From: Cercis canadensis
Lineage: Eukaryota > Streptophyta > Magnoliopsida > Fabales > Fabaceae
Assembly (NCBI GenBank): GCA_003255065.1
Contig: QAOA01007318.1
Coordinates: 614,356 to 678,355, forward strand
Length of the DNA stretch: 64,000 nucleotides
Direction of reading: 5' to 3'
How positions within the stretch are numbered: the stretch's first letter is position 1; the number at the start of each line of letters is the position of its first letter. The translations under genes and the position numbers were made by a program. The notes under the pieces were generated by a model. It saw only the letters and a program-made list of their open reading frames with translations, did no database searches and was not told the DNA's origin. This document shows, piece after piece, positions 50,601 through 63,250 of this stretch.

Positions 50601-51166
50601 TGAAATGCAGGTCATAAGACATACATTACGAATTTTATGATTCGTAATTTAGCAATTCATCACTCTACTATTATATATAGAAATAAACATGAATAGAAAC
50701 AACTATGCACTTCAACCATCGGCATATATTAATTAGAACAGTATAAAAAAAAAAAAAGCATAGAGAAGATTACATCAAAACAAACGGAACTTAAGGTGGG
50801 GAAATAATGAAAAGTAGGGACGTTATGCAGGGAATATTGAGGGAAGTGATCTTCCAAATGAGTGGTGGAAACTTGGCTGTAAATTTTAATGATATCACTT
50901 TCCTTACAATCACATGTTTATTCCCTTTATCTAATTTTAGTTTAGAACAAATGACGTGAAAGTAAAGTATATTTTATGGAACAGATATAAGTGTATAAAA
51001 TGGATTTGAAAGCTGCATTCACAATTGTTCTATTATATGTGTTTTCGGTACATTGCTTGAAAACTCTTTACAATCAGATATATGATGACATTTTTTTGAC
51101 TTTTTTTCTTCAAAAATTCCAATTCCAACTTTTATTGGCAAGCATCATGACATAGAATACACAAAA

Positions 51167-51168
<2 letters not shown>
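47676..51168. other. Intergenic, AT-rich, no gene seen
   Basis: Beyond the VQ promoter I see no coding region. It contains the N-split duplicate at 49850-49924. Confidence 0.6.
49850..49924. repeat. 37-bp GC-rich duplication around a single N
   Basis: GTTGC[C/T]ACAGCCGGATAA and onward to GCCGGTGCA occurs at 49850-49886 and 49888-49924 with one C/T difference. The N at 49887 is the junction. Likely assembly artefact. Confidence 0.85.

Positions 51169-51213
<45 letters not shown>
51169..51213. repeat. (TA)n microsatellite
   Basis: 22 TA repeats. An ORF starting just before it encodes only Tyr-Ile repeats and is not a gene. Confidence 0.95.
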
Positions 51214-51214
<1 letters not shown>

Positions 51215-51524
51215 TTATTAAAACAATACAAACTTTATTTTTGTCATAATTTGTTTATAAATTTAGAATTAATTTCTTTTACTTCAATCTCTTTCTTTAC
51301 CTTGTTTTTTGCTATTTTTATGGATAAAGTGCTTCACCAAGAGACAAGAGCAAAATAGACAATTAATGAACCCCTGTTTATAATTGACGTTTTTACGTAT
51401 CCAAACAATAGAGTTGTTTTAGTGTAAGAGATAAAGAATTATTAAAAACTGTACAAATAATTTAACCTCAATTTAGATATTTTTACTTAAAGATTTTATT
51501 AAACATGATACACAATTATAAATA

Positions 51525-51557
51525 CAAGAGTTTTATATGNTGCAAGAGTTTTATATG
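51525..51557. repeat. 15-bp duplication around a single N
   Basis: CAAGAGTTTTATATG on both sides of the N at 51540. Same artefact pattern as the other junctions. Confidence 0.75.
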
Positions 51558-53890
51558 AAATAATGATAAGAAGAACATATGATAATATGAGTTGTGCTTA
51601 TGGTATTGGGATGAGACATGTGGTCCATAAAGTCCTGTGAGATACGCTTAGATTCTCCGTGCTCCTGCGAACTCAGAGTGCCACAACCGTATGATCTTCA
51701 CGTGATTTTCAACCCAGATTTTTTTTGCGTCCTAGCGTCATCAATTTTTTTAATTGATTAATTAATTTTTAAAGATTTATTACATATTTTTAATATTTAT
51801 ATAATATTATATAAAAATAATTAATGTGTAAATAATATATATATAAATTAATTATTTTTAAATTTATTTAAAAAATAAGATAAATTATATTTATATTTAA
51901 TAAAATATAAAAATTATATATACTTATTATATTAATATAATATAACATATTTATATGATATTATAAAATTCTGACTAATTTAAATTATGAAAAAAAAAAA
52001 AAAAAATTGGATAGAGAGAAAGGGTAGGAGTGGAGAGCAGAGCGGGGAGCAGATGAATCTGGCGCCGGCTGGGCCGGCCCACATAATATTGGTTCCAATG
52101 TAACGACCACGTGGCAACGTGCGCAAGTGAACATGGGACATAACAATATAACATAGTGGGAGAACCTGTGTGGGTTTCGTAGGACTAGGAGTAGGAGGGA
52201 AAGGAGAAGAGAGAGAGTGTGTAAAGTTGACGTGGTTCCATGTTGAAGGCCGTTGCACTTTGCAGTGGCCATTTTGCACTGCACGACTGTTCCTTACCTG
52301 GATTCTTTCACCTTTTCACAACGTGCACCACTTGTACTCTCACCTACTTCTTTTTTGTTTTTTTCCTCCTAATTTATCCTCCGTTTATATTTGGTTCAAA
52401 AGCATTACTTTCTTTCAAAATGACCCCACCCAATGACCCAAACAGTTGTTACCTCTCTCACTCTTAACTCATAACTATCCACTAGTAGTTGGGTAGTGTT
52501 AAAACATATTTATATCATGTCCATTCTGTTCTGCCTTCTAATTCTAAATTTCCTATTCCTATTTTTCCTTCTCCAATTATGACCCCGTTGGTCTAATAAG
52601 AGAAGCAGTTAAAATCAAATCAAATCCAATGAAGCAGTCAATTAGCTAATTTCACAACGTATGAGAAATAAATTAAAGGAGTGAAAATTTTGCTGTCAAC
52701 ACAAGTAACACAATACTTTCCATTCTTTTTAACCCCCACTACATCATCATTCATCATCACTATGTAAATCTTTTTTATACCAACTCATAGTCATTCCCGA
52801 AAACAAATAAATGGTTTTTTTTTTGGGCTAATGGAAATAAATGGTTGAAAGTTGAAACTTAAAAAAGAAATACCTCAAGCCCAGCTACACTTTGATGGCA
52901 TGAGCCCAGGAATACTTGGATGGGATGGGACCCATATTCACATTTTAGTCTGGACTATTTGATTTGCAGACTGAGGCCTGCGGCCAGTTGGAAAAGATAA
53001 TGACTAATGAGCCACATGAGAAGTCCATAAACCTTTTTTTTTGGGTCTGGAGAAGTCCATATCTAGACAGACTCAGACTTTTTTAGCAAAAATAAAAAAT
53101 GGCAGACTCAGTTAAAACGAGAATTGGAAGCTGAATGTAAAACTGGGGCTACTACTTCCCTTGGTAACGGAGAGAGACAATTTCTACATTTCTTAACAGA
53201 AAAAAAAAAAAAAAAAAGNAAAAAAAAAAAGTGAAATTACAGTGTAAATTTCTCTTCATGTTGCTACCAGTGTTAATTTGGTTCCAGATGAATCACTCAG
53301 ATTCAATACCAAATCATGTCTAAAATAGAATATTTAAAATTTTAAATAAGCACGAAACATTCATAATTAATTCATTTATTTTACATGCCCCTCAGCCTGA
53401 AGGCGAAGGCACAAATAGTACACATAATGTTACAACTAAACCATCTGCACCGTGGTGCCAAAAAAATTTGAAATGAAGCTTACAAGCATTAGAGCCACAG
53501 AAAGAGACAGCCAACGGTTCACAGTTCTGAGCCAAACATAGAAAGCTTAGCATATGCGAATGACTCCAGAACTAATGGCTAGAATTATCTTCCCAACATA
53601 TCCGAGTCCAAAGTGGAAGTGAAGCTAAGGGCATGAACAGAAATCTCAAACCGTCATGCTAGAATAGAGCAATCGCAGTTGCTTGCTCTTTGTTCAACAA
53701 GGAAGCATGACTAACAAACGAAACTGCTAACTATGCTAATGTCTTGTTCCTACCATTACAGGGTCAACAAAATTATTCAACGTAGCCATACTGAATTAGA
53801 GATTCAATTCGAAGAAGGGAACAGCCAGAATGGTCAGGAAAGAGAAGGTAAAACTTCCCAACCCGACATGTGAATTGACACTTGTAATCA
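51558..53890. other. Intergenic with a GC-richer island at about 52015-52330; FAD2 3' flank
   Basis: The island has GGGCCGGCCC, a CCACGTGGC G-box (near 52107) and CpG-containing stretches in otherwise AT-rich DNA. It looks like a promoter or unmethylated element, but no ORF in it resembles a known protein. The last few hundred bases hold the FAD2 3' UTR. An N in a poly-A run is at 53219. Confidence 0.45.
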
Positions 53891-55042
53891 TCAAAACTTG
53901 TTTTTGTACCAGAATACACCTTTGCTTTGAGCCCCTTCATCTGACTCAACATAAAGACACTCTTTTGCCTCTCTCCACATTGCCTTGTAAATTGGAGTCC
54001 CATCAAACTGGTAATACTCACCCAAAATTGGTTTTATTACCTTTGTAGCCTCCATTGCATGATAATGCGGCATTGTGGAGACCAAGTGATGCGCCACATG
54101 GGTGTCTGTTATGTTATGGAAAACCTTGTTCAAAATTCCATAATCTCTGTCGACTGTTGCCAAAGCTCCTCTCAACCAATCCCACTCAGTGGAATCGTAG
54201 TGTGGCAATGAAGGGTGGGTATGTTGTAAAAATGTGATCAACACCAAAAATCCGTTGACCACTAACAATGGCCCTCCATAAACACAAAAAACCCAGGCAA
54301 GTCCTTTGGCCACAACAAGACGGTAAAGTCCATAGGATACAGCAAATATTCCTGCATCTGATATGAATATTTGAAGTCGTTCGCGATCTGAGTAGATGGG
54401 ACCGTATGGATCATAGTGGGAAGCAAAGCGTGGGTAAGGCCTGCCTGAAACGTTAAAAGCCAGATATAGGGGCCATCCTAGAGTAAGTGTAACACCAAGT
54501 GTGAGGACTCGACCTGGTGGGTTGTTAAGGTACTTAGAGTACCACTGGATACCAGATTTCTGCTTTGGCACAAAGACTTCATCCCGTTCAAGAGAACCAG
54601 TGTTTGAGTGGTGACGGCGATGGCTGTATTTCCATGAAAAGTAAGGCACCAAGAGACAGGAGTGGAGAATAAGGCCAACCGTATCATCAAGCCATTGGTA
54701 GTCACTGAATGCGTGGTGGCCACACTCATGCGCAATCACCCAAACACCAGTAAGGATGCAGCCTTGGATAGCCCAGTATGTAGGCCAGGCCAAGAAAGAG
54801 AGAGGGCCAGAAAGGTACTGGAAGTAATGGGTAGCAACATAAAACAGGATGGCAGCAATGGTCAGGTCATATATGACATAAGAGAATGACCTCACAACAG
54901 AGCGCTGAAAACAGTGAGGTGGAATTGCCTTCTTGATCTGGCTGAGAGTGAATGGGGGTTTTGCACATGGGACCCGCTTCAAAGGATCAGCCTCTGCCTT
55001 TCTCTGGGCAGGAGGAACAGAGGTCCGGCCACCAGCTCCCAT
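53891..55042 (-). CDS. FAD2: Microsomal omega-6 (delta-12 oleate) desaturase FAD2
   Basis: 383 aa in one uninterrupted coding exon, the standard FAD2 length. The three di-iron histidine boxes are HECGH (105-109), HRRHH (141-145) and HVAHH (315-319). Four hydrophobic membrane segments sit around residues 55-130 and 180-275. The C-terminus YKNKF is an aromatic ER-retention signal of the YNNKL type. It converts oleate to linoleate on phosphatidylcholine in the ER, using cytochrome b5. The start [11 protein letters not shown] is the conserved one, although the frame continues 38 codons upstream through the leader. After box 3 the usual Phe is Val ([12 protein letters not shown]), a mild change. 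The 5' UTR intron and the position beside MTP5/actin indicate the constitutive FAD2 lineage. Confidence 0.97.
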   Translation of the reverse strand: MGAGGRTSVPPAQRKAEADPLKRVPCAKPPFTLSQIKKAIPPHCFQRSVVRSFSYVIYDLTIAAILFYVATHYFQYLSGPLSFLAWPTYWAIQGCILTGVWVIAHECGHHAFSDYQWLDDTVGLILHSCLLVPYFSWKYSHRRHHSNTGSLERDEVFVPKQKSGIQWYSKYLNNPPGRVLTLGVTLTLGWPLYLAFNVSGRPYPRFASHYDPYGPIYSDRERLQIFISDAGIFAVSYGLYRLVVAKGLAWVFCVYGGPLLVVNGFLVLITFLQHTHPSLPHYDSTEWDWLRGALATVDRDYGILNKVFHNITDTHVAHHLVSTMPHYHAMEATKVIKPILGEYYQFDGTPIYKAMWREAKECLYVESDEGAQSKGVFWYKNKF

Positions 55043-55053
55043 TTTCTCACAAC

Positions 55054-57314
55054 CTGTACACAAGAGTGGATTTTGTGAGACAATCCTACATGTACTAGTC
55101 AACAATGCAATTGTGCAATTTACAAGAATAAGGCTGAAATCCAGGACACTACACACAGCAGCAAGGACAATGCCCCATGCTATATGGTGCTTAAGAAAAT
55201 TAAAATGCTCAAATAACTAAAACGAACAAGTCATTTTCAGGTTTAGAAATGCAGAGGTGCAATAACCAAAATGCTCGTTACAGTTGGTTTCTCCAGGTGG
55301 TAATGGGAAAGAAAATTACACACGCACATTGACCTAACCTACACAAAGGCATGGTACTTTAGTAAAGATTCCAGCTATGTTATCCTAGGTAACTAATTCA
55401 TTTTTGTTTTCCCCTTCTTAGCATTGATTTATCACCCATGACAGAGGGAGGTAATTTCCAATCAGAAAAGATATGCAGAATTGATAGACAAAACTACAGC
55501 CTACAGGAGTTTCTCATAACCATCTTTATGTATCCTGGTCATAAACAGCATACATCACAGGCTGGAGAGCTTATCAGAAACTCTTCAACCATGGGACCAC
55601 CCACTATCCTTCCAAGTTGATAGTCTCCTGTATCATAACAAAGGAGCCCTAACTAAAGCAGCATCAACTATTGTACACCACAAAACCACAAGAATTTTTG
55701 TCCATAGTTGTATCCATCTTGATTGTGGGCTGTCAAGTGGTAACCCAGTGGTGGAGTACACATCAAGCATAAATGCACATAACCATTGTTTCAAGAACTT
55801 TTTCTTTAATACAGATCTGTGTGCCGCAAATACATTAGAAAAAGACAGAAAACATATATGAAATTACAGATTGCAAAAAATAAAATTTTATCCTTTGTAG
55901 AACTACCATTCCATAAAACAAAAAATTACCATATTACAACATATAGAAAGATACAGCTGAGGTATTTAAACTTTAGACGCATCTGCGTCAAGACAGCCCA
56001 GCGGAGCCGTGAGTAAACAGGTATTCAGCGAAAACAAAAAAATTACAAATAAGGAAAGACCAATCTATTGGAAGGAGAATCAGATCCAGTGATTTTGGGT
56101 TTGTCGTCACATGTCACAAGCTTTCTTCTTTTTATTCGGTTTTCATTGAACATATACTTTCCGTCTAAATTACCCCTTGCTTACAATCGAATAAATTAAC
56201 CCCATGTAATCATCACTAAAACGATGTCCACACAATGGAAACAAATTGCATGTGCTTTTTCTGTGGAGTCTGGGTCCAAATCCAGAAAATCTCCTTTCGA
56301 TACTTTTCCGTGTTAATGATTACTATCAAAGGAAAATGTTTCACTAAAACGAACAGTTATTGAGAAGGACTTGCCAAGATTTTTCAACCGAAGAATAGGC
56401 GAATATTCTTAAATAATCAACCAAACCATTAATCAAGCAGATTCATTGTACATGAAATATCACTATAGTCTGAAAACGAATTTGAAAAGAAATGTGCAGT
56501 CAAACGCTGCGTTTAAGGCTTGTTACTGCAGTAACCAATAATAGCGAATAGAAGAGATCCGATGACAACACCGACAACTCGGCGGCGAGCGCCTGGGTGA
56601 AAGAAGATTCACCGTATTTTCACAAAATTGCCTCAGGAGTCAGGAAATATTTATTTCTTCATTAATTAATTAATATAACAATAAAGTCTTATCATGATGT
56701 TGCTGAAAATCATTTCTGGATTTAATTTGATATCCATGGGAAGCTGAGAAGGAAAAAAAAAAAAAGGAAGAAAAATACTTTTTTCTATTTTATCTTTTCT
56801 TAATTTGAGAGGCGCGGAGGTGGGAGGAGCCGAAAGAGTCGGTGAAATCAGTATTCGAATGCTGAAAAATAATAGTGGAAGAAAAGGTAGTGAGACGTGA
56901 CCACCATTACTGTACCAGAGAAAATGACTTTACTCATTAAATCCGATCCTTGAATGCTAAATGTTGTTATAAAACGGGAAAAAAAATAACAAAAACAAAG
57001 CTACATTATTCCAGAATTAGCCAAATTTAGGGAACTATTGAATATTATGTTTAACTATGAAATCTGAAATGATGGAAATAACCTGAAATAATTTGAATGT
57101 ATAAGAATCTTAGCTTCTACAGTCAATAGTAGGAAAGTAAGAAAATAAAGTCAAGATCTAAAATCAGGGATAAATCTAGGAGGAGGACAGTCACCGAAAT
57201 CAGATCTAGCATAGATAAAGCCATGAAAGTAAGAATCAGAGCGTGGTTAAGGCATTGAAATAGAAAAACCAAAATGCAACCTGGAAATAGGAAAGGATGA
57301 AGGGGAAAAGGTAC
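55054..57314 (-). other. FAD2 5' UTR leader intron (2261 bp)
   Basis: Donor GGTTCAG|GTACCT (exon ends 57315) and acceptor TGTACAG|GTTGTG, 11 nt before the ATG. A single large leader intron just upstream of the ATG is a conserved feature of plant FAD2 genes and can boost expression. No other gene is seen in it. The non-coding first exon is about 57315-57415, CT/GA-rich. Confidence 0.8.
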
Positions 57315-57443
57315 CTGAACCTGACGCAGCAGCTCTCAAGTTTCCAAGCTTTCGCGCTTTCTCTCTCTATCTCTCCGGTCACCAGCCTGTGTCTGAACGG
57401 CGATTGAGGCCGGCCCTTCCTTTGGAGAATGGGAGGCCACGAG

Positions 57444-57450
57444 TATTTAA
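57444..57450 (-). promoter_or_regulatory. Probable TATA box of FAD2
   Basis: TTAAATA on the minus strand, about 130 nt before the leader-intron donor. It implies a first exon of roughly 100 nt. Non-canonical TATA, moderate support. Confidence 0.45.
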
Positions 57451-57553
57451 GCACTTGTTTCCCTCCTCGAAAGACACTAATGGTCTGACGACGGGGCCCA
57501 CCAGATATCAACATGTCCTTTGGACTTTCTATTTCATATCGATTCTCTCTCCG

Positions 57554-57561
57554 CCACGTGG
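57554..57561. promoter_or_regulatory. Palindromic G-box CCACGTGG upstream of FAD2
   Basis: Perfect CCACGTGG about 105 bp upstream of the presumed TATA box. Another CACGTG lies near 57747. G-boxes bind bZIP/bHLH factors (ABA, light). Fits FAD2 promoters; function inferred. Confidence 0.5.
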
Positions 57562-58253
57562 CCACTATCAGTGGCCTTTACCGCTTATTTTCCGTGACCA
57601 AAACCCACGCTACGCCATAAACTTCTAACCGATTTAGATTAATCCTAGCCGTCCGCTTCGCAGATCCCTTTTTTCACTTCGCTGCTCTTTCTACGGCGCA
57701 GATTATACTTCCACACCCCAAAATATCTGGGACTATCACCGTATCACGTGACCCTATGAGATTCCACTTCTTTTCTTTCTTTCTTTTTGGGTAAACGCCT
57801 TAACGGACACTCTTTAATTTGTTAGAATCTGTCCGCACAATTTTTTCTAATTTGTTATTAACGTTACCACTTTAAGTAACGGCACATGATTGATGATTCT
57901 GAACAAGTGAACATAGTCCCCACGTCAGAGTTAAGAGATGGTTTTAAATGTTTTCCTTTCTATCCTTTTAAATAGTCTAATTTTCCCATTAAGGGTGTGC
58001 AGGTATCTCATCATAAAAAGGTATATCTTCTTTGTAAAACATTTCTTTTTTCGAAGTAGGAGAGAAAGTTTGAATTTTAATTTTTAAAAAATCTAAATCA
58101 AAAGGCTAATAATCTCATCTCACCAACTAAATTCAACAAAATCAGGTGTTTTTACAACTTCTAAAATTATTCTTTTTTAAGTTAGATAATTTTTTTAAAA
58201 AAAGTTAATTAACTCACTTAATTAACTAACAAATTATCTCGTGCATGTTTAGG

Positions 58254-58465
58254 GCATCTTTTACTATAGTTCTAATGTCTTAAGAGATTAAGTTATTCAT
58301 TATATAGTTTTCAATTGACTAAAAAATAATATGGTCTTATGGAATATAATTTTTTTTTTNGCATCTTTTACTATAGTTCTAATGTCTTAAGAGATTAAGT
58401 TATTCATTATATAGTTTTCAATTGACTAAAAAATAATATGGTCTTACGGAATATAATTTTTTTTT
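58254..58465. repeat. About 106-bp duplication split by a single N
   Basis: 58254-58359 and 58361-58465 differ at one visible site (CTTAT versus CTTAC) and in T-run length. The N is at 58360. Likely unmerged contig ends. Confidence 0.9.
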
Positions 58466-61203
58466 TGTTTATATTTATGGTATCCGCACATCTTTTAGAT
58501 ATGAGAATAATCTATGTTTGAAATTGAAACAATAATTGATAAGTCTCTCTAAACAAATACAACTCCAAAGATTTAAACTTAGAATCTTTAACTTAAAATA
58601 TCTTATAACTTAGTCTACTTCCACTGAACCAAAACCTTGTTAGTTACAAAATATAAATTTTAACAACTCAAGTTACTTTCACATAATGAAAATGAACCTC
58701 ATGAATTTAAATTTTTTTTAAAGTATATATCCCTTTAACTATGATGCCTTTGAGTCTCTTGAATTTGTGTTGTCCTGATCAATCATCTAAACTTTAAGAA
58801 ACATATAATAATGCTATTTCACACATGTTTTACACGTTTCCCACATGTAATATTTTAAGGTAAAGGTCACTTTCAACCATGAATTTTGTAGGTTGAATCA
58901 TTGATAAAAGTGAGAGGCATAGGAGAAATGTGTAGAAAAGGTTTGTAAATAGTATTTGTCATTTAAAAAATATAAAATAAGTGCTTATTATGAGATTTTT
59001 TTTATTGGTTATTATGAGATTTCTTAAAGTTTATTGTTTAACTGCCAAAATTAAAAATAAAAAAAAGTTACAGCTGTAATTTGTAAAATGATAAAAGTTG
59101 AGGAATGCGAATATTTTATGGCAAAAGATAAAGTATTTTTCTCAAAATAAAACTAAAACTGAAAAACTGTGATTAAATTATTTATGCATTCATTTAAACT
59201 TTTAGGCTTGTATATCCTAATAAATTATTTTCAAGGAAAGCATCCAAAACTACTCAAATCAAACGTTTATGTTTAGAACATTACAATTTTTAAATTCAGG
59301 AGAGAACGGCCATTTTCATATTTAAAATTGTATTATCAAACTTGTAAGTGAATTGCGGTCACTCTAATTAGTTTGGCGCATCTATTACGTTTATTTATTT
59401 TTTTTACTTTGATTGCAATTTTAAATTTAAATACAAAATTTTTAAATTTTGAGAATGATCTTACGGTTTATTTAGATATTCTTAATAATAATACTTCTTA
59501 TATGTTAAGTAGAGAGATACATAAATAAATAATATATAATTTTTTAATAAAGTAATCATTACTATTTATATGAATAAGTTAATATTTATATTCTCATTAA
59601 CCTCTTTAAATATCACTTTACAAAATTTTATCATATAAAACGTAGTCTTATAAAAAATTGTAGACTGATATCATCATTTAATTTAAACTTATTTATTGAC
59701 ATCTCCTGTTCACGTCTTGTCCTTTCAAGGAACCAATTCCCAAACCACAAGGGATAAGGTAGGGAAAAAAGGGTTTGTTATAAGTTTAGAGAATAATTAA
59801 TTTTTAATTTTGATACTATTATAAAAAAAATTTAAAATTAATTCATAAAATATGTATTAAAACGTTAATTTATTATAAAATACATAAATAAAATAATACA
59901 AGAAAATATAAATAAAAAAGAAAATTAACTCATATTTAATACTCATTTTTTAAAATATTTATCATAATATCAAAATTAAAATTTTGTTATGTTTCAAACT
60001 TTAATTTTTTTTTTCAACAGTCATATAAATGAGGTAAAAATAAGTTAACAAAAAAAAAAACGAAACAGTGGGAACATAGATGCGTGGAAGAGCCGCCTCG
60101 TCGTTGGAAAGTGCAAATTAAGCGACGAGAGGATCTTGTTTCACGTGCATCACTTGCCTTTGTTTAATTGCGCCATATAATGTGATTTTCTTATGGATTT
60201 GGAGTTTGAACTTTGAACATGAAGAAGTCCATGATTTTAGTATTATCACTAACCTTGGAGATAGGGACTTCTTTGTTGCTTGTGAAGACATTTGTTGAGC
60301 CCTACCTAACAGCTGTGTTTTTTTCCAATAAATTAAAAATTAAATTAAATTTTATTGCTAGATATATAAAAAATATAAATTCGAACTTAATTCTTTTAGA
60401 GATTATTGAGCCAATTGACTAAACAGTATTATTCATCACAAACAAAAAAAGAAAAATATATATATTTAGAAGTTTTAAATGTTTAAAGTCATGATTGTAA
60501 ATATTTTTTACTATTTATTGATAAAAATTGATGGTCTAAATTCTGGTAAGAGACCTGCTAAACAGGTTGCAAGATAATATGCTAACATTCTTATCATGCT
60601 TAAAAAGCTGTGGAAACAAAAAGAAGGGAAGGTGAAGTTGGCAATTCATTATATCCATAACAAACTTATTATAAGAACACAAAGCAATTTCATATAATCA
60701 TAATAAAAGGTAAAAGAAAATTTTATATTTTTTAAATATGTATATGTATATAACCAAAGTATCTTAACTGTGGACAAGATTGATAATTTAATAACTTCAT
60801 AAAAGAGTTGAAAGTTTAATTATATACTGTCAATTCTATAGCCTCGCATAAAAAATAATAAATATATATATATATATAGCCTGAAGTTATGTGCTATTTT
60901 TTTTTTTTTTAAAAAAAAAGAGTAGGTATTTCCATGGAATAATGAAAAGTGTACAAGAGTAATCATCAAAACTGAAGCTTGATTACCCAAAATAATCCAT
61001 CACATTGGACAAAACCCAGCAGCATAAAGGTAGTAGAAGGGAAGAAGTAAGGAAAAAACAATTACATCGTACGTGAAAGACTGAGAACAAACTAGAGGGC
61101 ACATCAATTTTCTAAACTCTTTTTTGATCAATCAATGTCATATGACGATTAATGACAACTTTTTTTTTATTGATTAAGTTGTTATATATCTTTTTCATGT
61201 TGG

Positions 61204-61278
61204 TCCACTTTAAAATTGTTGCTTTCTTTTTCTTCATGCCNTCCACTTTGAAATTGTTGCTTTCTTTTTCTCCATGCC
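61204..61278. repeat. 37-bp duplication around a single N
   Basis: TCCACTTT[A/G]AAATTGTTGC and onward to CATGCC lies on both sides of the N at 61241, with two differences. Same artefact pattern. Confidence 0.85.
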
Positions 61279-63250
61279 ATCACTCAATGTGCACTAGCTT
61301 CTTACTTTTCTGATGGTCATCATTTAGTTTAGTCGCATTGGCTGTTGCTTTTGTTAGGTAGTCTTTTTTTTTAAAAAAAAACAAAAAACAAAGGAGCATA
61401 ATGGAAAAAGGTGAGAGAGGAATATATAGTGAAAATATAATTATTAACATCAATTTTTTAATTTTTATGATTCAAAAAATATCACTAAACCCATAAATCA
61501 TGGACATTAGATAATCTCTTTGTTTCTTCTCTTATTTTACAAAAAAAAAAAAAAAAATTTAATTGACAACTAATTGTAGCAAAGGATTATAACAATTTAT
61601 GATTATATAATCTGTTGGTTTGTTTTTGTTATATGACAAATTTACAATTAACTAATAAAGAATGCATTGTAGTTATATAGTATATGACATTCAAGCAGTT
61701 GGAGTTGGGTAATAAAATTAATAGACTGGTAATAGTGACTGTCTTTAATAAACCTGGTTACGCTTTTGGACCAACATTCTATTCAGGCAAAGCTAGTGAC
61801 TTATACCAAAACTTACACCAAGAGCACTAGATCTAAGAAAGTGATTTTGGTATTTTTTTAGGGGAGATCAATTTGGTGCTGGCCCTTGTCATGGATATCA
61901 TATCACAACTAAATCTATATTGAATTTCCTGAAAGGGAACTAGGAAAGTCATATAATTATACTTTTTTATTTTAGAAAAAGCATAATAAGTTCTAGAAAA
62001 AAAGGCGATGAAATATCTATTTCACTATTAAGATTGCATTTTGAATTTAGTTATAGAATTAAAAATTCGGGGTAAAAGGTTTCCATTAAAAAAAAAATAG
62101 AGGAACAAGTTACCTGTCCAAATTGTGTGCTACTTGATCACTTTATTTAATTTTGTTTGTTTTGGTGCACTTTTTCTTTGTACTTTGGCTAAGAATTCAA
62201 AAGTTTTTAAGATAATCTCAACATCACTTGATTATAAGTTTTTTGGTCACCTTAATTATTTCGTGTTAATCCTTCTGTTATATATTACTCTTAAACAAAA
62301 CACACACCAAAAAGAATTAGTCAGTTTTTCAATAATAATCTGTATTAATTAAATATTAAACTCGCTCTAAATTGCATAACTTAGATGAGCGAGACATAAA
62401 AAAAGTGTCGTATCCAATCTGAGCTGTAATGGGATATTTATCAACTCTGTTATTTTAGATATTTTGTGAACGCAGGCTATTATAATTTTCCTAATACAAC
62501 CAAGCATCGAAAAGCACTCTTTCTTGTTTAAGAAAAGAGATAAGGCCTATACAGCTCGATTCCATCTCATATCTTTATGATATGAGCTATCAATTTAATG
62601 TTGATTTCCCTTACGGTATTCATTATTTTTTTTTGAAAAAAAAAAACTCTTGTCGGCATATTATCATCAACTCAAAGCTGGCAAATCCTAATGTCTTTCA
62701 TTAATTATATGTTTCTATTCAAATATTTTAATTTTTAAATATTCTAACCCCCTGATACCGATTTAGGTTATAAAACAGTACGGTAACGTTACAACTCGTT
62801 ACTTTAAGGATAAAAATTCACCATCTTAAAAATAAGAGTTCAGAATGAACTCACCACTCAAGGAATCTACCAAAAAATACAGAACTTAGAAGAAACAATC
62901 ACAGAGGTCTTTACTCTTGATAACTTGAAAAGTCTATTTTTTGAATATTTACATGTATGTGAATATAAACTAGCTATGGAACAACCCTCTAGACATAGGA
63001 AATAACATAAATAAAAACATTACATTATTTTAAGCAAACTGAACAAGTTTCAAAAGTTTATTTTTAACTACTTATTTAAGGCTGACTTTGACTGGCAGCA
63101 GCTAAAGAAAATATCATAACTTCTAGAAAATTTGGAATTGGCTGATTCTTCATTCATTTGAAACTAGACATCCAGAGCTTTTTAATGCCTACTCAAGTGC
63201 CAAAGTTGGGCTTCATTTGCATGCTTCAATGGAAGTTGGGCCAAATTCTA

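Noticed and set aside
51167..51358. 63-codon ORF starting MYIYIYIY
   Set aside because: Translation of a (TA)n microsatellite followed by AT-rich sequence.
52170..52467. Overlapping plus-strand ORFs of 75-88 codons with hydrophobic Phe/Leu ends
   Set aside because: Composition follows the CT-rich DNA, with no family match; the island is noted as non-coding.
55043..55156. 38-residue N-terminal extension of FAD2
   Set aside because: It reads through the leader-intron acceptor; the conserved FAD2 start MGAGG is at 55042.
57236..57628. ORFs of 79-109 codons around the FAD2 first exon
   Set aside because: They overlap the non-coding leader exon, TATA box and G-box of FAD2; no family match.
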